Position numbers and translations under genes: made by a program
Notes under the pieces: model-generated
What the model was told of the DNA's origin: nothing
Database searches by the model: none
Seen by the model: the letters and a program-made list of their open reading frames with translations, nothing else
Shown: in pieces, positions 24,589 through 34,092 of the stretch
Layout: every line of letters begins with the position of its first letter
Position numbering within the stretch: position 1 is the first letter of the stretch
NCBI GenBank assembly: GCA_964463285.1
Contig: CAYXBB010000017.1
Location: forward strand, 1-37,408
DNA from: JAAZLS01 sp964463285
GTDB taxonomy: Bacteria > Bacillota > Dethiobacteria > DTU022
Length of the DNA stretch: 37,408 nucleotides
Direction of reading: 5' to 3'

Positions 24589-24611
24589 AAAAAAAACACT
24601 TGTGGAAAGTG
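24589..24611 (-). terminator. intrinsic terminator after hfq
   Basis: On the minus strand CACTT, a 5-base loop and AAGTG are followed by eight T residues (complement of 24589-24596). The short stem with a strong T-run marks the end of the miaB-to-hfq transcript. Confidence 0.72.
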
Positions 24612-24645
24612 CCTGCCAGGTCGGTCTTACAAACCGTGAAAAATT

Positions 24646-24888
24646 TTATTCCGGCCGGGGTTCTTCATCGGTCTGCAAGTTAATATTTCTAAAAGGAATG
24701 ATGGTGGAGACAGCATGCTTGTAAACCAGCTGTTGTTTTCCCTCCACATCCAGCAGAATTGTAAAGTTGTCAAAGCTGCGCACAATGCCCTTTATCTGGT
24801 AACCGTTGACCAGAAATACCGTGGTTAGCATGTTCTCTTTTCGGGCCTGATTTAAAAATGTGTCCTGAAGATTAACCGGTCCTTTCAT
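24646..24888 (-). CDS. hfq: RNA chaperone Hfq
   Basis: Hexameric Sm-like protein binding small RNAs and mRNAs. The 80 residues show NLQDTFLNQARKE (Sm1, proximal uridine site), VNGYQIKGIVRSFDNFTILL, and the Sm2 signature VYKHAVSTI. The short tail is typical of Gram-positive Hfq. ATG 24888 is used because GGAGGG lies 10 bases before it and inside the codons after ATG 24906. It follows miaA by 47 bases, the conserved miaA-hfq order, and is followed by a terminator. Confidence 0.96.
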   Translation of the reverse strand: MKGPVNLQDTFLNQARKENMLTTVFLVNGYQIKGIVRSFDNFTILLDVEGKQQLVYKHAVSTIIPFRNINLQTDEEPRPE

Positions 24889-24935
24889 TGGAAAGGCTCC
24901 CTCCATTCATCAGATTAGCTGTTAATATTCTCCTA

Positions 24936-25892
24936 TTATGCCGGGTTTTCCTTCACCCGGGTGCAAATAATTTCAGCAATAGCGGACAATTCGTCGTCTT
25001 TCTCATATTCCAGCCAGCAAATCCGGGAATCTTTTCTGAACCAGGTAAGCTGTCGCTTGGCCAGGTGGCGGGTATCCCGATAAATAGATTCCACTGTATC
25101 CTGCCAGCCGGCCCCACCGGCCAGGTACTGCACAAGTTGCCGGTAACCCAAGCTCTGCAGGCCCCGGCATTCCGGAGAGAAACCCATGGCCAGCACCTGT
25201 TTCACCTCATTTAAAAACCCCTTATCCAGCATGGAGTTCAATCGGATATGTGCTCGCTCGTAAAGCCGGTGGCGGGGCAAGGTGAGGCCGAACATGAGAA
25301 GGTCGAAGGCCGGTTTTTGTTGCCTGGTAATCTCCTCCTGCTCCGAGATAGGACGCCCATCCTGCAGGTAAACTTCCAGCGCCCTTATAATCCGGCGCTG
25401 GTCGCGAGGGTGGATCTTTTCAGCGGCCCGGGGATCCACCTGCTCTAATTGTTGGAAAAGTGCTTCGGGGCCTTTCCTGCCGGCCTCTTCCCGCAACCGG
25501 CGGCGCAGTTGCGTACTTTTTCCCCGGGCTATAAAAGCGTACTGGTCGACAACCGCATTTACATACAGGCCGCTTCCTCCCACCAGCAGGGGAATTTTTC
25601 CTTTGGCGACAACCTTTTTAATTGCGCTGTAAGCCGCCGCTTGGTAGTCGGCCACGCTGAACTGCTGATCCGGCTCCACCAGATCGATCAGGTGATGGGG
25701 GACCAGTTGTCGCTCGCTTTGGTCGGGTTTAGCCGTACCGATATCCAGATAGCGGTAAATTTGCGCCGAATCGGCGGTGAGTATCTCTGCATTAAGCACC
25801 GGGGAAAGCCTGACCGCCATAGAACTTTTCCCGACGGCAGTGGGACCCACCAGGGCTACCAGCCGTATTTTTTCCTGAGGCTTCTCTTCCAT
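24936..25892 (-). CDS. miaA: tRNA dimethylallyltransferase
   Basis: Adds dimethylallyl to A37 of tRNAs reading codons that start with U; MiaB then methylthiolates it. The P-loop GPTAVGKS, the DSAQIYRYLDIGTAKP substrate region, and PLLVGGSGLYVNAV are present, as is the C-terminal WFRKD and RHLAKRQLTWF motif. ATG 25892 gives 318 residues; it lies 5 bases after the mutL stop with GGGGGAGAGG overlapping the mutL end. The upstream frame to 26006 lies within mutL and is not used. Its partner miaB is in the same operon. Confidence 0.96.
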   Translation of the reverse strand: MEEKPQEKIRLVALVGPTAVGKSSMAVRLSPVLNAEILTADSAQIYRYLDIGTAKPDQSERQLVPHHLIDLVEPDQQFSVADYQAAAYSAIKKVVAKGKIPLLVGGSGLYVNAVVDQYAFIARGKSTQLRRRLREEAGRKGPEALFQQLEQVDPRAAEKIHPRDQRRIIRALEVYLQDGRPISEQEEITRQQKPAFDLLMFGLTLPRHRLYERAHIRLNSMLDKGFLNEVKQVLAMGFSPECRGLQSLGYRQLVQYLAGGAGWQDTVESIYRDTRHLAKRQLTWFRKDSRICWLEYEKDDELSAIAEIICTRVKENPA

Positions 25893-25897
25893 TACCT

Positions 25898-27697
25898 CTA
25901 CCTCTCCCCCTTGCGCCGGAACAACTTGTCCAGCTCCGAGCGGTGAAAGCTCATAATGCTGGGACGGCCATGTGGGCAGCACTGGTAACCGGGTGTGGCC
26001 AGCCACTCAGCCAGCAGTGTTTCCATCTCCTGGCGGGTTAACATCTGTTTAGCTTTTATTGCCTGCCGACAGGCAATGCTGCGGCAAACCTGTTCCCGCT
26101 TACCCAATCCCGGTTCAGGTTCTTCTAAAAGCAGTTCTTCTATAAGATCGTGTATATCCCGGTGGCTCATCTCTCCTTTGGGTAAAACCGGCAGCTGGCG
26201 GATAATATAGTTATTATCACCAAATGGTTCCAGTTTAAATCCCATCTCCTGCAGGGTATTTTGCAGCTCAGCGAACTGTTCCCTCCAGGGAGCGGGGATC
26301 TCCATCTCCAGGGGAAGGGTTAACTGCACTACCTGCTGCCCCAAAAGGGCGGAGTTCAGCTTATGATACAAAACTCGCTCATGGGCGGCATGTTGATCAA
26401 TCACCAACAGCTCTTCACCGCGCTGCGCCACCAGGTAGCTGTGTAAAAATTGCCCGATCAATCGTATGTTTTGAATTTCGGTTCCGGGTTCTGAAAAAAA
26501 GTCGCCCAGCGCCCCCTGTTGTCGGGTTTCATCGCTTTTCTTTCGAAGCTGCAGACCCGGTAAGGATTCTCTCTCTTCCACCCGGGAATCGATTTCCGAA
26601 TTGCTCCGATAGATACTTTTTAGAGATGAGATATGGCTGCCCACCCTGCCGTCGCCGGGGAGCTCACTGCCGGCTTCGCCCGGGGTTTTGAAATAAGGCA
26701 ACGGCAACTGCTTCCCCAAGGTGGATTTAACCGATCGGTAAACCAGATCAGACAGCACCTCTGTTTGTTGAAACCGGACGGTTGTTTTTGAGGGGTGCAC
26801 GTTGACATCCAGCAGATCCGGGGGTAACTGGATCCTGATTACCGCTACCGGATAGCGCCCCCGGGGAAGAAGATTGCCATAACCTCTTTCCAGGGCATAA
26901 GCGATACCGGGAGCTTTAACCACCCTTCCATTGACAACGATGGTAATCCCGCGGCGCGAAGAACGGTGATAATAGGGTGCGGAAATACAGCCGGAGATTT
27001 CAACCGAATAATTTTCCGATCTGTGGTTGAGCGGTAAAAGCGATCTGGCACATTCCAGTCCGTGGATAGCGCCTAAAATGTGGGCCAGGGATCCATCTCC
27101 GGAAGTTCGAAGCAAATTGCGGCCGTTGCTGTGAAGGCTAAAAGAAATTTGGGGGTTGCCCAGAGAAAGCTCCCACAACAAGAAAGATATCCGGCTTGTC
27201 TCCACCGGGGGGGATTTTAAAAATTTCAATCGGGCCGGAGTATTGTAAAACAGATCCTCCACCAGAACCGCAGTTCCCTCCGGGGCCCCTATTTCCTCAA
27301 TACTCGCTACCTTCCCCCCCTCCACTCGGATCCGGCCGCCGGAGGTTTCTGCCCGGCGGCGGCCGGTTAAGGTTACCTTCGATACCGCAGCAATGCTGGG
27401 CAGGGCCTCTCCCCTGAAACCCAAAGTGGCAATGGTTGTCAAATCTTCCAACCGGGCAATCTTACTGGTGGCATATCTTTGAAATATTACCGGCAGATCG
27501 TTAAAATCAATACCCTCGCCGTTGTCCACCACCTGTATAGATTGGAGACCCCCGTTCTGCACCATAACCTCCACCCGGTCGGTTCCGGCATCCAGGGCGT
27601 TTTCTGCCAGTTCCTTCACCACGGAAGCCGGGTTTTCAACCACCTCTCCGGCGGCGATGTGCTCGGCAATTTCCGGACTCAAGATATTAACCGTCAT
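25898..27697 (-). CDS. mutL: DNA mismatch repair protein MutL (endonuclease type)
   Basis: Nicking and matchmaking ATPase of mismatch repair. The GHKL ATPase motifs are KELAENALDAG, VVDNGEGI and TLGFRGEALPS. The C-terminal domain keeps the endonuclease motif DQHAAHERVLY, with ACRQAIKA and CCPHGRP metal-site motifs, as in bacteria lacking MutH. Length 599 is normal. ATG 27697 overlaps the mutS stop by 4 bases (ATGA), giving coupled translation. Confidence 0.97.
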   Translation of the reverse strand: MTVNILSPEIAEHIAAGEVVENPASVVKELAENALDAGTDRVEVMVQNGGLQSIQVVDNGEGIDFNDLPVIFQRYATSKIARLEDLTTIATLGFRGEALPSIAAVSKVTLTGRRRAETSGGRIRVEGGKVASIEEIGAPEGTAVLVEDLFYNTPARLKFLKSPPVETSRISFLLWELSLGNPQISFSLHSNGRNLLRTSGDGSLAHILGAIHGLECARSLLPLNHRSENYSVEISGCISAPYYHRSSRRGITIVVNGRVVKAPGIAYALERGYGNLLPRGRYPVAVIRIQLPPDLLDVNVHPSKTTVRFQQTEVLSDLVYRSVKSTLGKQLPLPYFKTPGEAGSELPGDGRVGSHISSLKSIYRSNSEIDSRVEERESLPGLQLRKKSDETRQQGALGDFFSEPGTEIQNIRLIGQFLHSYLVAQRGEELLVIDQHAAHERVLYHKLNSALLGQQVVQLTLPLEMEIPAPWREQFAELQNTLQEMGFKLEPFGDNNYIIRQLPVLPKGEMSHRDIHDLIEELLLEEPEPGLGKREQVCRSIACRQAIKAKQMLTRQEMETLLAEWLATPGYQCCPHGRPSIMSFHRSELDKLFRRKGER

Positions 27698-30309
27698 TTA
27701 GGGCTCCCCTCGCTTTCACCCTGAACTGCTTTCTGCTGGAGTTCGTACAAGATACGCAATGATTCCAGCGGGGTAATCCGGTTGATGTCGATCTCCTTGA
27801 GCTCTGCCAGAAGTTTTTCGGCCGCCTGGTTGCCTGCCGGGGGCGGAACATATGGAAGGAGAGTAAGCTGCCGCCCGCCGGGAGCAGCAGTAGCTGATTC
27901 CAGCCCGGCTAAAATTGATTCGGCCCTGGCAATCACCGGCAAGGGAATCCCCGCCAGGCGAGCCACGTTTAGTCCGTAACTTTTATCGGACTGGCCAGGG
28001 ATCACCTGCCGTAAAAAAATAATTTCCTGCCCTTTTTCTTTTACCGCCATGGTATAATTTTTTACCGGCGGCAGTTCCTTTTCCAAGCTGGTTAGCTCAT
28101 GATAATGGGTGGAAAACAGGGTTTTCGCTTCAATATTTTTAGCAATGTATTCCAGCACGCTGCGGGCAATGCTCATCCCGTCATAGGTACTGGTACCTCT
28201 TCCGATTTCATCCAATATAATCAGGCTGTAAGCGGTGGCTTCCTTCAGGATGGTGGCGGTCTCCTGCATCTCCACCATAAAGGTGCTTAGCCCGCGACTG
28301 AGATCATCGCTGGCCCCCACCCGGGCAAAAACCCGGTCTATCACCGGAAGCGTGGCCTCCCGGGCGGGAACAAAACTTCCCATTTGACCCATCAGGCAGA
28401 TCAGGGCCAGGCTGCGAATGTAGGTGCTTTTGCCTGCCATATTGGGACCGGTAATCAACAACACGTAGGCCTGTTTATCCATAAAGGCATGGTTGGGAAC
28501 AAATCGCCGGCCGGATAACTGCTCTACCACCGGGTGTCGCCCGTCCCTGATATTCAACTCTCCATTTTCAGAAAAGGTTGGACGACAATAGCGGTTGTTT
28601 TCGGCAACTGCAGCCAGGTTTTGCAGGCAATCCAGTCGGGCCAGGCGGTGAGCGGTCGCCTGCAGCTCCGGGATGCAGGAAGCGACTTTTTCCCGAAGCT
28701 CCTCAAACAACTCAAATTCCAGTTGTTCCAGTTTATCACGGGCGCCGGTAATTCTCTCCTCCATCTCTGTAAGTTCTGGGGTAACAAAGCGCTCGGCATT
28801 GACCAGGGTCTGCCGGCGATGATATTCCACCGGGACCAGCTCCAGGTTAGGGCGGGTAACCTCGATGTAATAGCCAAAGTTGCGGTTGTAGCCTATCCGA
28901 AGAGATTTAATGCCGGTGCGTTCCCGCTCCTGTTGTTCATATTTCAGCAACCAGCCCCGCCCATCTCGGGCGGCACTGCGCAAGCAGTCCACCTGGTCGC
29001 TGTAACCTTCGCGGATAAGCCCCCCCTCACGCAAGTTTACCGGAGGCCCGTCCACCAGTGCCCCGGAGATAAGGTCTATTAGCCGGCTAAAATCCGGCAT
29101 TTGACGTAAATCCGCTAAAAGTAGAGTCTTAAAGGAAGACAACGCTTTTTTCAGCGGCCCAAGCCGCAACAGGGCATTTTTAAGCCCCACCAGGTCGCAG
29201 GCATTGATCCGTCGGTAACCAAGTCTGCTGCAAAAACGCTCCAGATCGATCATTTTTTGCAGCACAGTGCGAATCTCCCGACGAGGCAGCGGGTTGCGGC
29301 AAAGTTCTTCCACCGCCTCCAGCCTCTCCTCTATCCGGGTCAGATCTTTTAAAGGTTGTTCCACCCAACGCCTTAACAGACGTCGCCCCATGGCCGTGGC
29401 ACAGCGATCCAGAATTCCCAACAGGCTTCCCTGTTTTCCGCCCTCCCGGATAGCTTGGGTTAGTTCCAGATTGCGAAGGGTAATATAATCCACCGCCATT
29501 CCGGATCCGGGATCATAGATTTCAGGAGGGCATAAATGTCCGGTCCGGGTCCGGTGCTGCAGCTCTTGTAGATAGGTTAGAACCAGTGCTCCGGCGGAAG
29601 CTGCCGCCCGGTAGCGAAAAAGGGAAAGCCCCTCCCAGGTTCCCTCTCCCCATTGATTGTCAAAAATATTTTTCACCTGTTCCGGCCCGGCTGAATATTC
29701 ACACACCTCCATCAGGGTTCCCCCGGGCTTCAGGTAAGGGGCAACCATTTCCGCCAGGCCGGGGGAACTGCAGATACATTCCGCCGGCTGCAGCCGGAGC
29801 AACTCATCGGCCATATCCCGGAAATTTTCTCCAGGCCATTCGGTGAGTCGAAACTCCCCGGTGGAAACATCCAGCGCCGCCAGACCGTAAAGGCTTAGTT
29901 CGCTCCCACAAAGATTGATCAGAGCCACCAGGTAGTTGTTCTTGCTTTCTTCAAGCATTTCCGGCTCGGTAACTGTGCCCGGGGTAAGTATTCGGCTTAT
30001 TTCCCGGCGAAACAGCCCTTTACCCGCCGGGTCGTCCTCCACCTGATCGCAGACCGCCACCTTGAAACCCTTGCCTAACAATTTATTTATATAGGGCTCT
30101 ACAGCGTGCACCGGCACCCCCGCCAATGGGATAGGGGTATTTTTTTTACGGTCACGGGTGGTAAGCGCTATCTCCAGTTCCCTGGCGGCAATTTCCGCAT
30201 CCTCAAAAAAGGTTTCATAGAAATCCCCAACCTGAAAAAACAAAATTTTATCGGGATGCTGATCTTTAAATTCCAGGTATTGTTTCATCATCGGGGTCAC
30301 CCCGGTCAC
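27694..30309 (-). CDS. mutS: DNA mismatch repair protein MutS
   Basis: Mismatch recognition ATPase. The N-terminal recognition segment is TPMMKQYLEFK then FFQVGDFYETFFEDA, containing the F-x-E type mismatch wedge. The ATPase has GPNMAGKST (about residues 615-625), a Walker B LIILDEIGRGTSTYDG, and STHYHELTSLE. Length 871 matches MutS1. GTG 30309 lies 6 bases after AAGGAGGGG and gives the usual short lead before TPMM. It follows miaB by 72 polypyrimidine-rich bases (as written on +). Confidence 0.98.
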   Translation of the reverse strand: MTGVTPMMKQYLEFKDQHPDKILFFQVGDFYETFFEDAEIAARELEIALTTRDRKKNTPIPLAGVPVHAVEPYINKLLGKGFKVAVCDQVEDDPAGKGLFRREISRILTPGTVTEPEMLEESKNNYLVALINLCGSELSLYGLAALDVSTGEFRLTEWPGENFRDMADELLRLQPAECICSSPGLAEMVAPYLKPGGTLMEVCEYSAGPEQVKNIFDNQWGEGTWEGLSLFRYRAAASAGALVLTYLQELQHRTRTGHLCPPEIYDPGSGMAVDYITLRNLELTQAIREGGKQGSLLGILDRCATAMGRRLLRRWVEQPLKDLTRIEERLEAVEELCRNPLPRREIRTVLQKMIDLERFCSRLGYRRINACDLVGLKNALLRLGPLKKALSSFKTLLLADLRQMPDFSRLIDLISGALVDGPPVNLREGGLIREGYSDQVDCLRSAARDGRGWLLKYEQQERERTGIKSLRIGYNRNFGYYIEVTRPNLELVPVEYHRRQTLVNAERFVTPELTEMEERITGARDKLEQLEFELFEELREKVASCIPELQATAHRLARLDCLQNLAAVAENNRYCRPTFSENGELNIRDGRHPVVEQLSGRRFVPNHAFMDKQAYVLLITGPNMAGKSTYIRSLALICLMGQMGSFVPAREATLPVIDRVFARVGASDDLSRGLSTFMVEMQETATILKEATAYSLIILDEIGRGTSTYDGMSIARSVLEYIAKNIEAKTLFSTHYHELTSLEKELPPVKNYTMAVKEKGQEIIFLRQVIPGQSDKSYGLNVARLAGIPLPVIARAESILAGLESATAAPGGRQLTLLPYVPPPAGNQAAEKLLAELKEIDINRITPLESLRILYELQQKAVQGESEGSPK

Positions 30310-30381
30310 CGACAGCCCCTCCTTCCTCCGGCCCCTTCCTCCCTGCTCTTGCCCTGCCTACCCCTTGCCCTTAGTCTTTAC

Positions 30382-31770
30382 TTACCTTACCCCTGGCTCC
30401 TGGTCCCCGCGCGGTTTAAATTTAATTTCCGTCTTTTCCCCGATCAGATGCCAGGTATAGGCCTCAACAATCGGCACCTTTACCAGTTTTCCCGACAGAT
30501 CTTCCACGGATGGAAAATGAACCAGCTTGTTGGTGCGGGTCCGTCCGGACTGCATCTGCGAATTTCGTTTACTGGCCCCTTCCACCAGCACTTCGGCTGT
30601 ACTGTCTACCAGAGTGCTGTTGATTTCCAGGCTGATCCTGTTTTGCAATTTAAGAATTTCCTGAAATCGTTCCTTTTTCTCCGCCTGGGAGATATTATCT
30701 CTTGATTTTGCTGCCCGGGTCCCCTTCCGGGGCGAATAAAGAAATACAAAAGCACTATCGAAGCGGACTTTTTCAACCAGGTCCAGGGTTTGCAAAAAAT
30801 CCCTTTCGGTTTCCCCCGGATAGCCGACAATTATATCGGTAGTAATGGCTACTCCGGAAACAGACTGTTTGATTTCCTCGATTAACTCCAGGTATTTTCC
30901 CCGGGTATATTGCCGGTGCATTTCTTTAAGCAGACGGTCACTGCCCGATTGAACGGGGAGATGAAAATGTTCGCACGCTTTGCTTGCATCCCTTACCGTC
31001 TCTATCAAGCGAGTGGAAAGATCCTTGGGATGGGAGGTTAAAAAGCGGATCCTGGAAATTCCCTCTATACGGTCTAGATCAACCAGTAAATCCGCAAAGG
31101 CACAGCGCTGCGGTTCCGGAAGATCCTGGCCGTAGGAGTTCACATTTTGACCCAGCAGGGTTAACTCTAAATAACCTTCCCGGGCAAGAGCGGTAGCCTT
31201 GGCGACAATCTCCTCCCTGGGGCGGCTCTGTTCCCTCCCCCGCACGTAAGGGACAATACAGTAAGAACAATAGTTGTTACAACCATAAATTACCGGCAAC
31301 CAGGCTTTAAACCGGCTGGCCCGGCGGATGGGCAATTCCGCAAGAGAATCCGTATAATCCCCGGTATCCACCAGTGTCCTCCGGCTTTCCCGGGCCTGTT
31401 CCAGCAGCCGGGGAAAGTAAGGCAGGGCATGGGTTCCAAATATTAAATCAATATGCTCAAAACGCCTGGCCAGCTCAGCCGGGATCCCTTCCTGCTGAGG
31501 CATACAGCCCCCGATGACAATCATTAAACTTGGATTTTCTTGTTTTAAAAGCCGCAGCTTGCCCAGCAGTGCGGCCACCTTTTGTTCCGGCTTCCGGCGA
31601 ACTGCACAGGTGTTGATTACAATCAAATCCGCGTCCCGGGGATTGTCGGCGGGCAGGTAGCCCAGGTTTTCCAGCATCCCGGCCAACACCTCGGTATCAT
31701 GCTCGTTCATCTGACAGCCGAATGTATATATGTGATAAGCTAGGCCGCTATCAGGAAGGTTGGCTTTCAT
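30382..31770 (-). CDS. miaB: tRNA methylthiotransferase MiaB
   Basis: Radical SAM enzyme that converts i6A37 to ms2i6A37 in tRNA. The auxiliary cluster cysteines are C19, C55 and C89 (TFGCQMNEHD, INTCAVRR, GGCMPQ); the radical SAM cluster cysteines are C164, C168 and C171 (GCNNYCSYC). A TRAM domain ends the protein (about residues 385-450). Length 462 is typical. ATG 31770 follows GCAGGAGG. It opens the miaB-mutS-mutL-miaA-hfq operon, so both steps of this tRNA modification are co-expressed with mismatch repair. Confidence 0.97.
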   Translation of the reverse strand: MKANLPDSGLAYHIYTFGCQMNEHDTEVLAGMLENLGYLPADNPRDADLIVINTCAVRRKPEQKVAALLGKLRLLKQENPSLMIVIGGCMPQQEGIPAELARRFEHIDLIFGTHALPYFPRLLEQARESRRTLVDTGDYTDSLAELPIRRASRFKAWLPVIYGCNNYCSYCIVPYVRGREQSRPREEIVAKATALAREGYLELTLLGQNVNSYGQDLPEPQRCAFADLLVDLDRIEGISRIRFLTSHPKDLSTRLIETVRDASKACEHFHLPVQSGSDRLLKEMHRQYTRGKYLELIEEIKQSVSGVAITTDIIVGYPGETERDFLQTLDLVEKVRFDSAFVFLYSPRKGTRAAKSRDNISQAEKKERFQEILKLQNRISLEINSTLVDSTAEVLVEGASKRNSQMQSGRTRTNKLVHFPSVEDLSGKLVKVPIVEAYTWHLIGEKTEIKFKPRGDQEPGVR

Positions 31771-31871
31771 ATTTCCTCCTGCATCTTATTATCTTATTAT
31801 GCCGATAATGCCATCTGTTAATTAAATTGAGCATCGTAGTTTATTGAGAAATAAGTTTTCCCGATTACCCA

Positions 31872-31880
31872 ATTATACCA
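31872..31880 (-). promoter_or_regulatory. extended -10 promoter of the miaB operon
   Basis: Minus-strand TGGTATAAT, an exact TATAAT with TGn extension, about 100 bases before the miaB ATG. No -35 consensus is seen; two 9-base direct repeats occupy that region. Confidence 0.55.
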
Positions 31881-31895
31881 TACCGGCCATACCGG
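31878..31895. repeat. 9-base tandem repeat at the miaB promoter
   Basis: CCATACCGG occurs twice in direct succession (31878-31886, 31887-31895), abutting the -10 box of the miaB promoter. It could be an operator or a chance duplication. Confidence 0.45.
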
Positions 31896-31938
31896 GATTG
31901 CTTCTTTAATCTCTAACCCGGGCATAACATGTAACGAT

Positions 31939-33288
31939 ATGCGGCATAAAGGAGCACTTACCGGCAGCAATTTGCTTAAAGGGATTACCCAACTGGGGGC
32001 AGCCTCGGTAATTACCCGAATGTTGGGTATGGTTAATCGGATGTACCTTTCCCGGTTGATTGGAGCCGAAGGCCTGGGCCTTTATCAGATGATAATACCG
32101 ATTTATTTTCTGCTGGCCGTGGTAGTCAGCCTGGGTCTTCCGGGGGCGGTGACCAAAATGGTTGCCGATCGCCATGCAGTGTACAACCCGGTTGGCCAGT
32201 ATCGGGTACAAAGACTGGCTTTGAGTTTCACAATTCCCGCCGCCCTGCTCTTGTCGGCGCTCATTTGGACAGCACTTTGTTTTCCGTTGAAATGTATTCC
32301 CGATCCCCGGATCCTTCCCGGGTTACGTCTCATGCCGGCGGCATTTATATTCGTGGCCTTCTCCTCGGTCCTGCGCAGCCATTACCAGGGGCGCAGTGAA
32401 ATGTTTCCCCTGGCTGTCTCCCAACTGGGAGAGCAGGTGGCAAGAATAGCCATAGGACTGGCTGCCGCTTACCGGTTAGCGGCCTGGGGGCTGGAATATG
32501 CGGTTTTGGGATTGGTGGCCGGCATCGCCGCCGGTGAAGCTTGCGGGCTGATATTGCTCATCCTGGCCGGTCGCCGCTGCCGGCCGGTTATAAAACAGTT
32601 TTCCGATAAGACAGGCAAGGCCGGAGGCCACCTTAAAAGAGAGATGTTCACCCTGGCCCTTCCACTGCTGATATTTCGCTTAAGCGCTGCCGTAACCGGG
32701 GCCTTAGAATCATGGATTATCCCATTGCGCTTGCAGGTGTCCGGGCTCAATACCAGGGAGGCTCTTTCTTTATTCGGGCAGTTGTCGGGAATGGCCTTGC
32801 CGCTGTTATTCTTGCCTTCAGTGCTGATTGTTCCTTTAAATATGGCCTTGATACCGGCTATAGCCGGGGCGGTGGCTTTAAATCTGTCCGGGCGCCTATG
32901 CCGACTGATCCGCATCTCTCTGGCCGCCAGCGCGATTACCGGTGGGCTGACCTGGTTTATTCTGACCCCTTTTGCCCGGGTACTGGTGAAAACCCTTTAT
33001 GGTCAACCGGAAGCGGCTCCCATGGTAATCATGCTGGCTCCCCTGGCCCCGCTGGTCTTTCTGCAATTTACTAGCACTTCCATTCTGCACGGGCTGGGAA
33101 AACCGGGAACAGCGGTCGCCAATGATTTTACCGGCACTGCTTTCAGCCTGGTCATCATTTACTATTTGACTGCCAGCCCGGTTTATGGGGTTACCGGGGT
33201 GATCTGGGGGTACGGGGCGGCATATTCTTTGATCACGCTTCTGAATCTAGCCGCCATATATGTTTATACCGGCAAGAATGCAATTTAA
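31939..33288 (+). CDS. SpoVB/YkvU-family polysaccharide flippase
   Basis: Multidrug/oligosaccharidyl-lipid/polysaccharide (MOP) exporter family protein with about 12-14 helices. The N-terminal GITQLGAASVITRMLGMVNR and RLIGAEGLGLYQMIIPIYFL are characteristic of SpoVB-like proteins that move lipid-linked sugars during spore cortex synthesis. Length 449 is nearer to YkvU than to SpoVB (about 518). ATG 31939 lacks a Shine-Dalgarno site, while AAAGGAG lies just inside the frame (31948-31954), so the true start may be a few codons further in. It diverges from the miaB operon. Cortex role is inferred from family. Confidence 0.85.
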   Translation: MRHKGALTGSNLLKGITQLGAASVITRMLGMVNRMYLSRLIGAEGLGLYQMIIPIYFLLAVVVSLGLPGAVTKMVADRHAVYNPVGQYRVQRLALSFTIPAALLLSALIWTALCFPLKCIPDPRILPGLRLMPAAFIFVAFSSVLRSHYQGRSEMFPLAVSQLGEQVARIAIGLAAAYRLAAWGLEYAVLGLVAGIAAGEACGLILLILAGRRCRPVIKQFSDKTGKAGGHLKREMFTLALPLLIFRLSAAVTGALESWIIPLRLQVSGLNTREALSLFGQLSGMALPLLFLPSVLIVPLNMALIPAIAGAVALNLSGRLCRLIRISLAASAITGGLTWFILTPFARVLVKTLYGQPEAAPMVIMLAPLAPLVFLQFTSTSILHGLGKPGTAVANDFTGTAFSLVIIYYLTASPVYGVTGVIWGYGAAYSLITLLNLAAIYVYTGKNAI

Positions 33289-33303
33289 TGCCGATCAAGC
33301 CCT

Positions 33304-33338
33304 CCGGTGCTTCCTGCCCCGTTTTAGAACATCACCGG
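33304..33338. terminator. possible shared terminator between convergent genes
   Basis: CCGGTG (33304-33309) and CACCGG (33333-33338) form 6-base arms in the space between the convergent flippase and DedA genes. The following T-run is broken (TTTGTAAATTTT), so support is modest. Confidence 0.3.
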
Positions 33339-33360
33339 CATTTGTAAATTTTCTGATCGA

Positions 33361-34059
33361 TCAAGTTTTTCGTTCCAGCCAGGATTTTCCCCGGGCAATC
33401 AGTTTGTACAGGGGGAACTTCCACCCCAGGCGACGGTAACCCCAGGCCATCACCGCAACCAAGGCGGCGGAAACTACCCAGATCCAGGGCGGCAAAGCCA
33501 TAAATAAGCGCAGATATCTGTAAAATACCCTTATAACTCCAGTCAGCAACATGCTCAGGCTGATCGACCCCAGGCTGAACAGGGCGCCTCCTAACGCAGT
33601 ATATACTGTAAACAGGGGCAGGTTTATTTTCATGATTCCGGCAGGAAAAGAGATAAAAGTGCGGGTAATTCCAAATAATTGAGCCATAAATATAGAGAAA
33701 CTCCCATAGTGTTCTATGAACTGCCATATCCTGGACTTCCGGTTGTTTTCCAGTTGCCGCCGCCTCCGGTGACGGCTCCCAAAGGTTAATTTTATAACAT
33801 GGCCCATAGTCCGGCTTAGATAACCCAGAAAATAGCCGGCTACGCTCCCCAGGGTAATCCCGGCGGTGGAAGCCGCAAATACGGACCAGAAAGAGATCTT
33901 ACCGCTGTAGATTAACCCTCCCGCGGAAAGGAACACTACCGTGGAAGCAAACGGTACACCTACGCTTTCGGCAAACATAGCCGCCGCAATCCCCAACGCC
34001 CCGTACTTTTCCACCATTTGGCCTAGAAACTCGATAATTACGGTCAAGTAATCGCCCAA
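33361..34059 (-). CDS. DedA family (VTT domain) membrane protein
   Basis: Integral membrane protein of the DedA superfamily, members of which act as lipid scramblases or undecaprenyl-phosphate flippases (UptA). The 232 residues contain ESVGVPFASTVVFLSAGGL, the GSVAGYFLGYLSRTMG helix and the signature ITRTFISFPAGIMKI followed by a conserved aromatic-rich helix. About five to six membrane segments. TTG 34059 has only a weak GGGA site, so the start is uncertain. It may share a transcript with the upstream ROK gene (33-base gap). Confidence 0.9.
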   Translation of the reverse strand: MGDYLTVIIEFLGQMVEKYGALGIAAAMFAESVGVPFASTVVFLSAGGLIYSGKISFWSVFAASTAGITLGSVAGYFLGYLSRTMGHVIKLTFGSRHRRRRQLENNRKSRIWQFIEHYGSFSIFMAQLFGITRTFISFPAGIMKINLPLFTVYTALGGALFSLGSISLSMLLTGVIRVFYRYLRLFMALPPWIWVVSAALVAVMAWGYRRLGWKFPLYKLIARGKSWLERKT

Positions 34060-34092
34060 TATCCCAGATCACACCCGCCCTGCAAATTTAAT

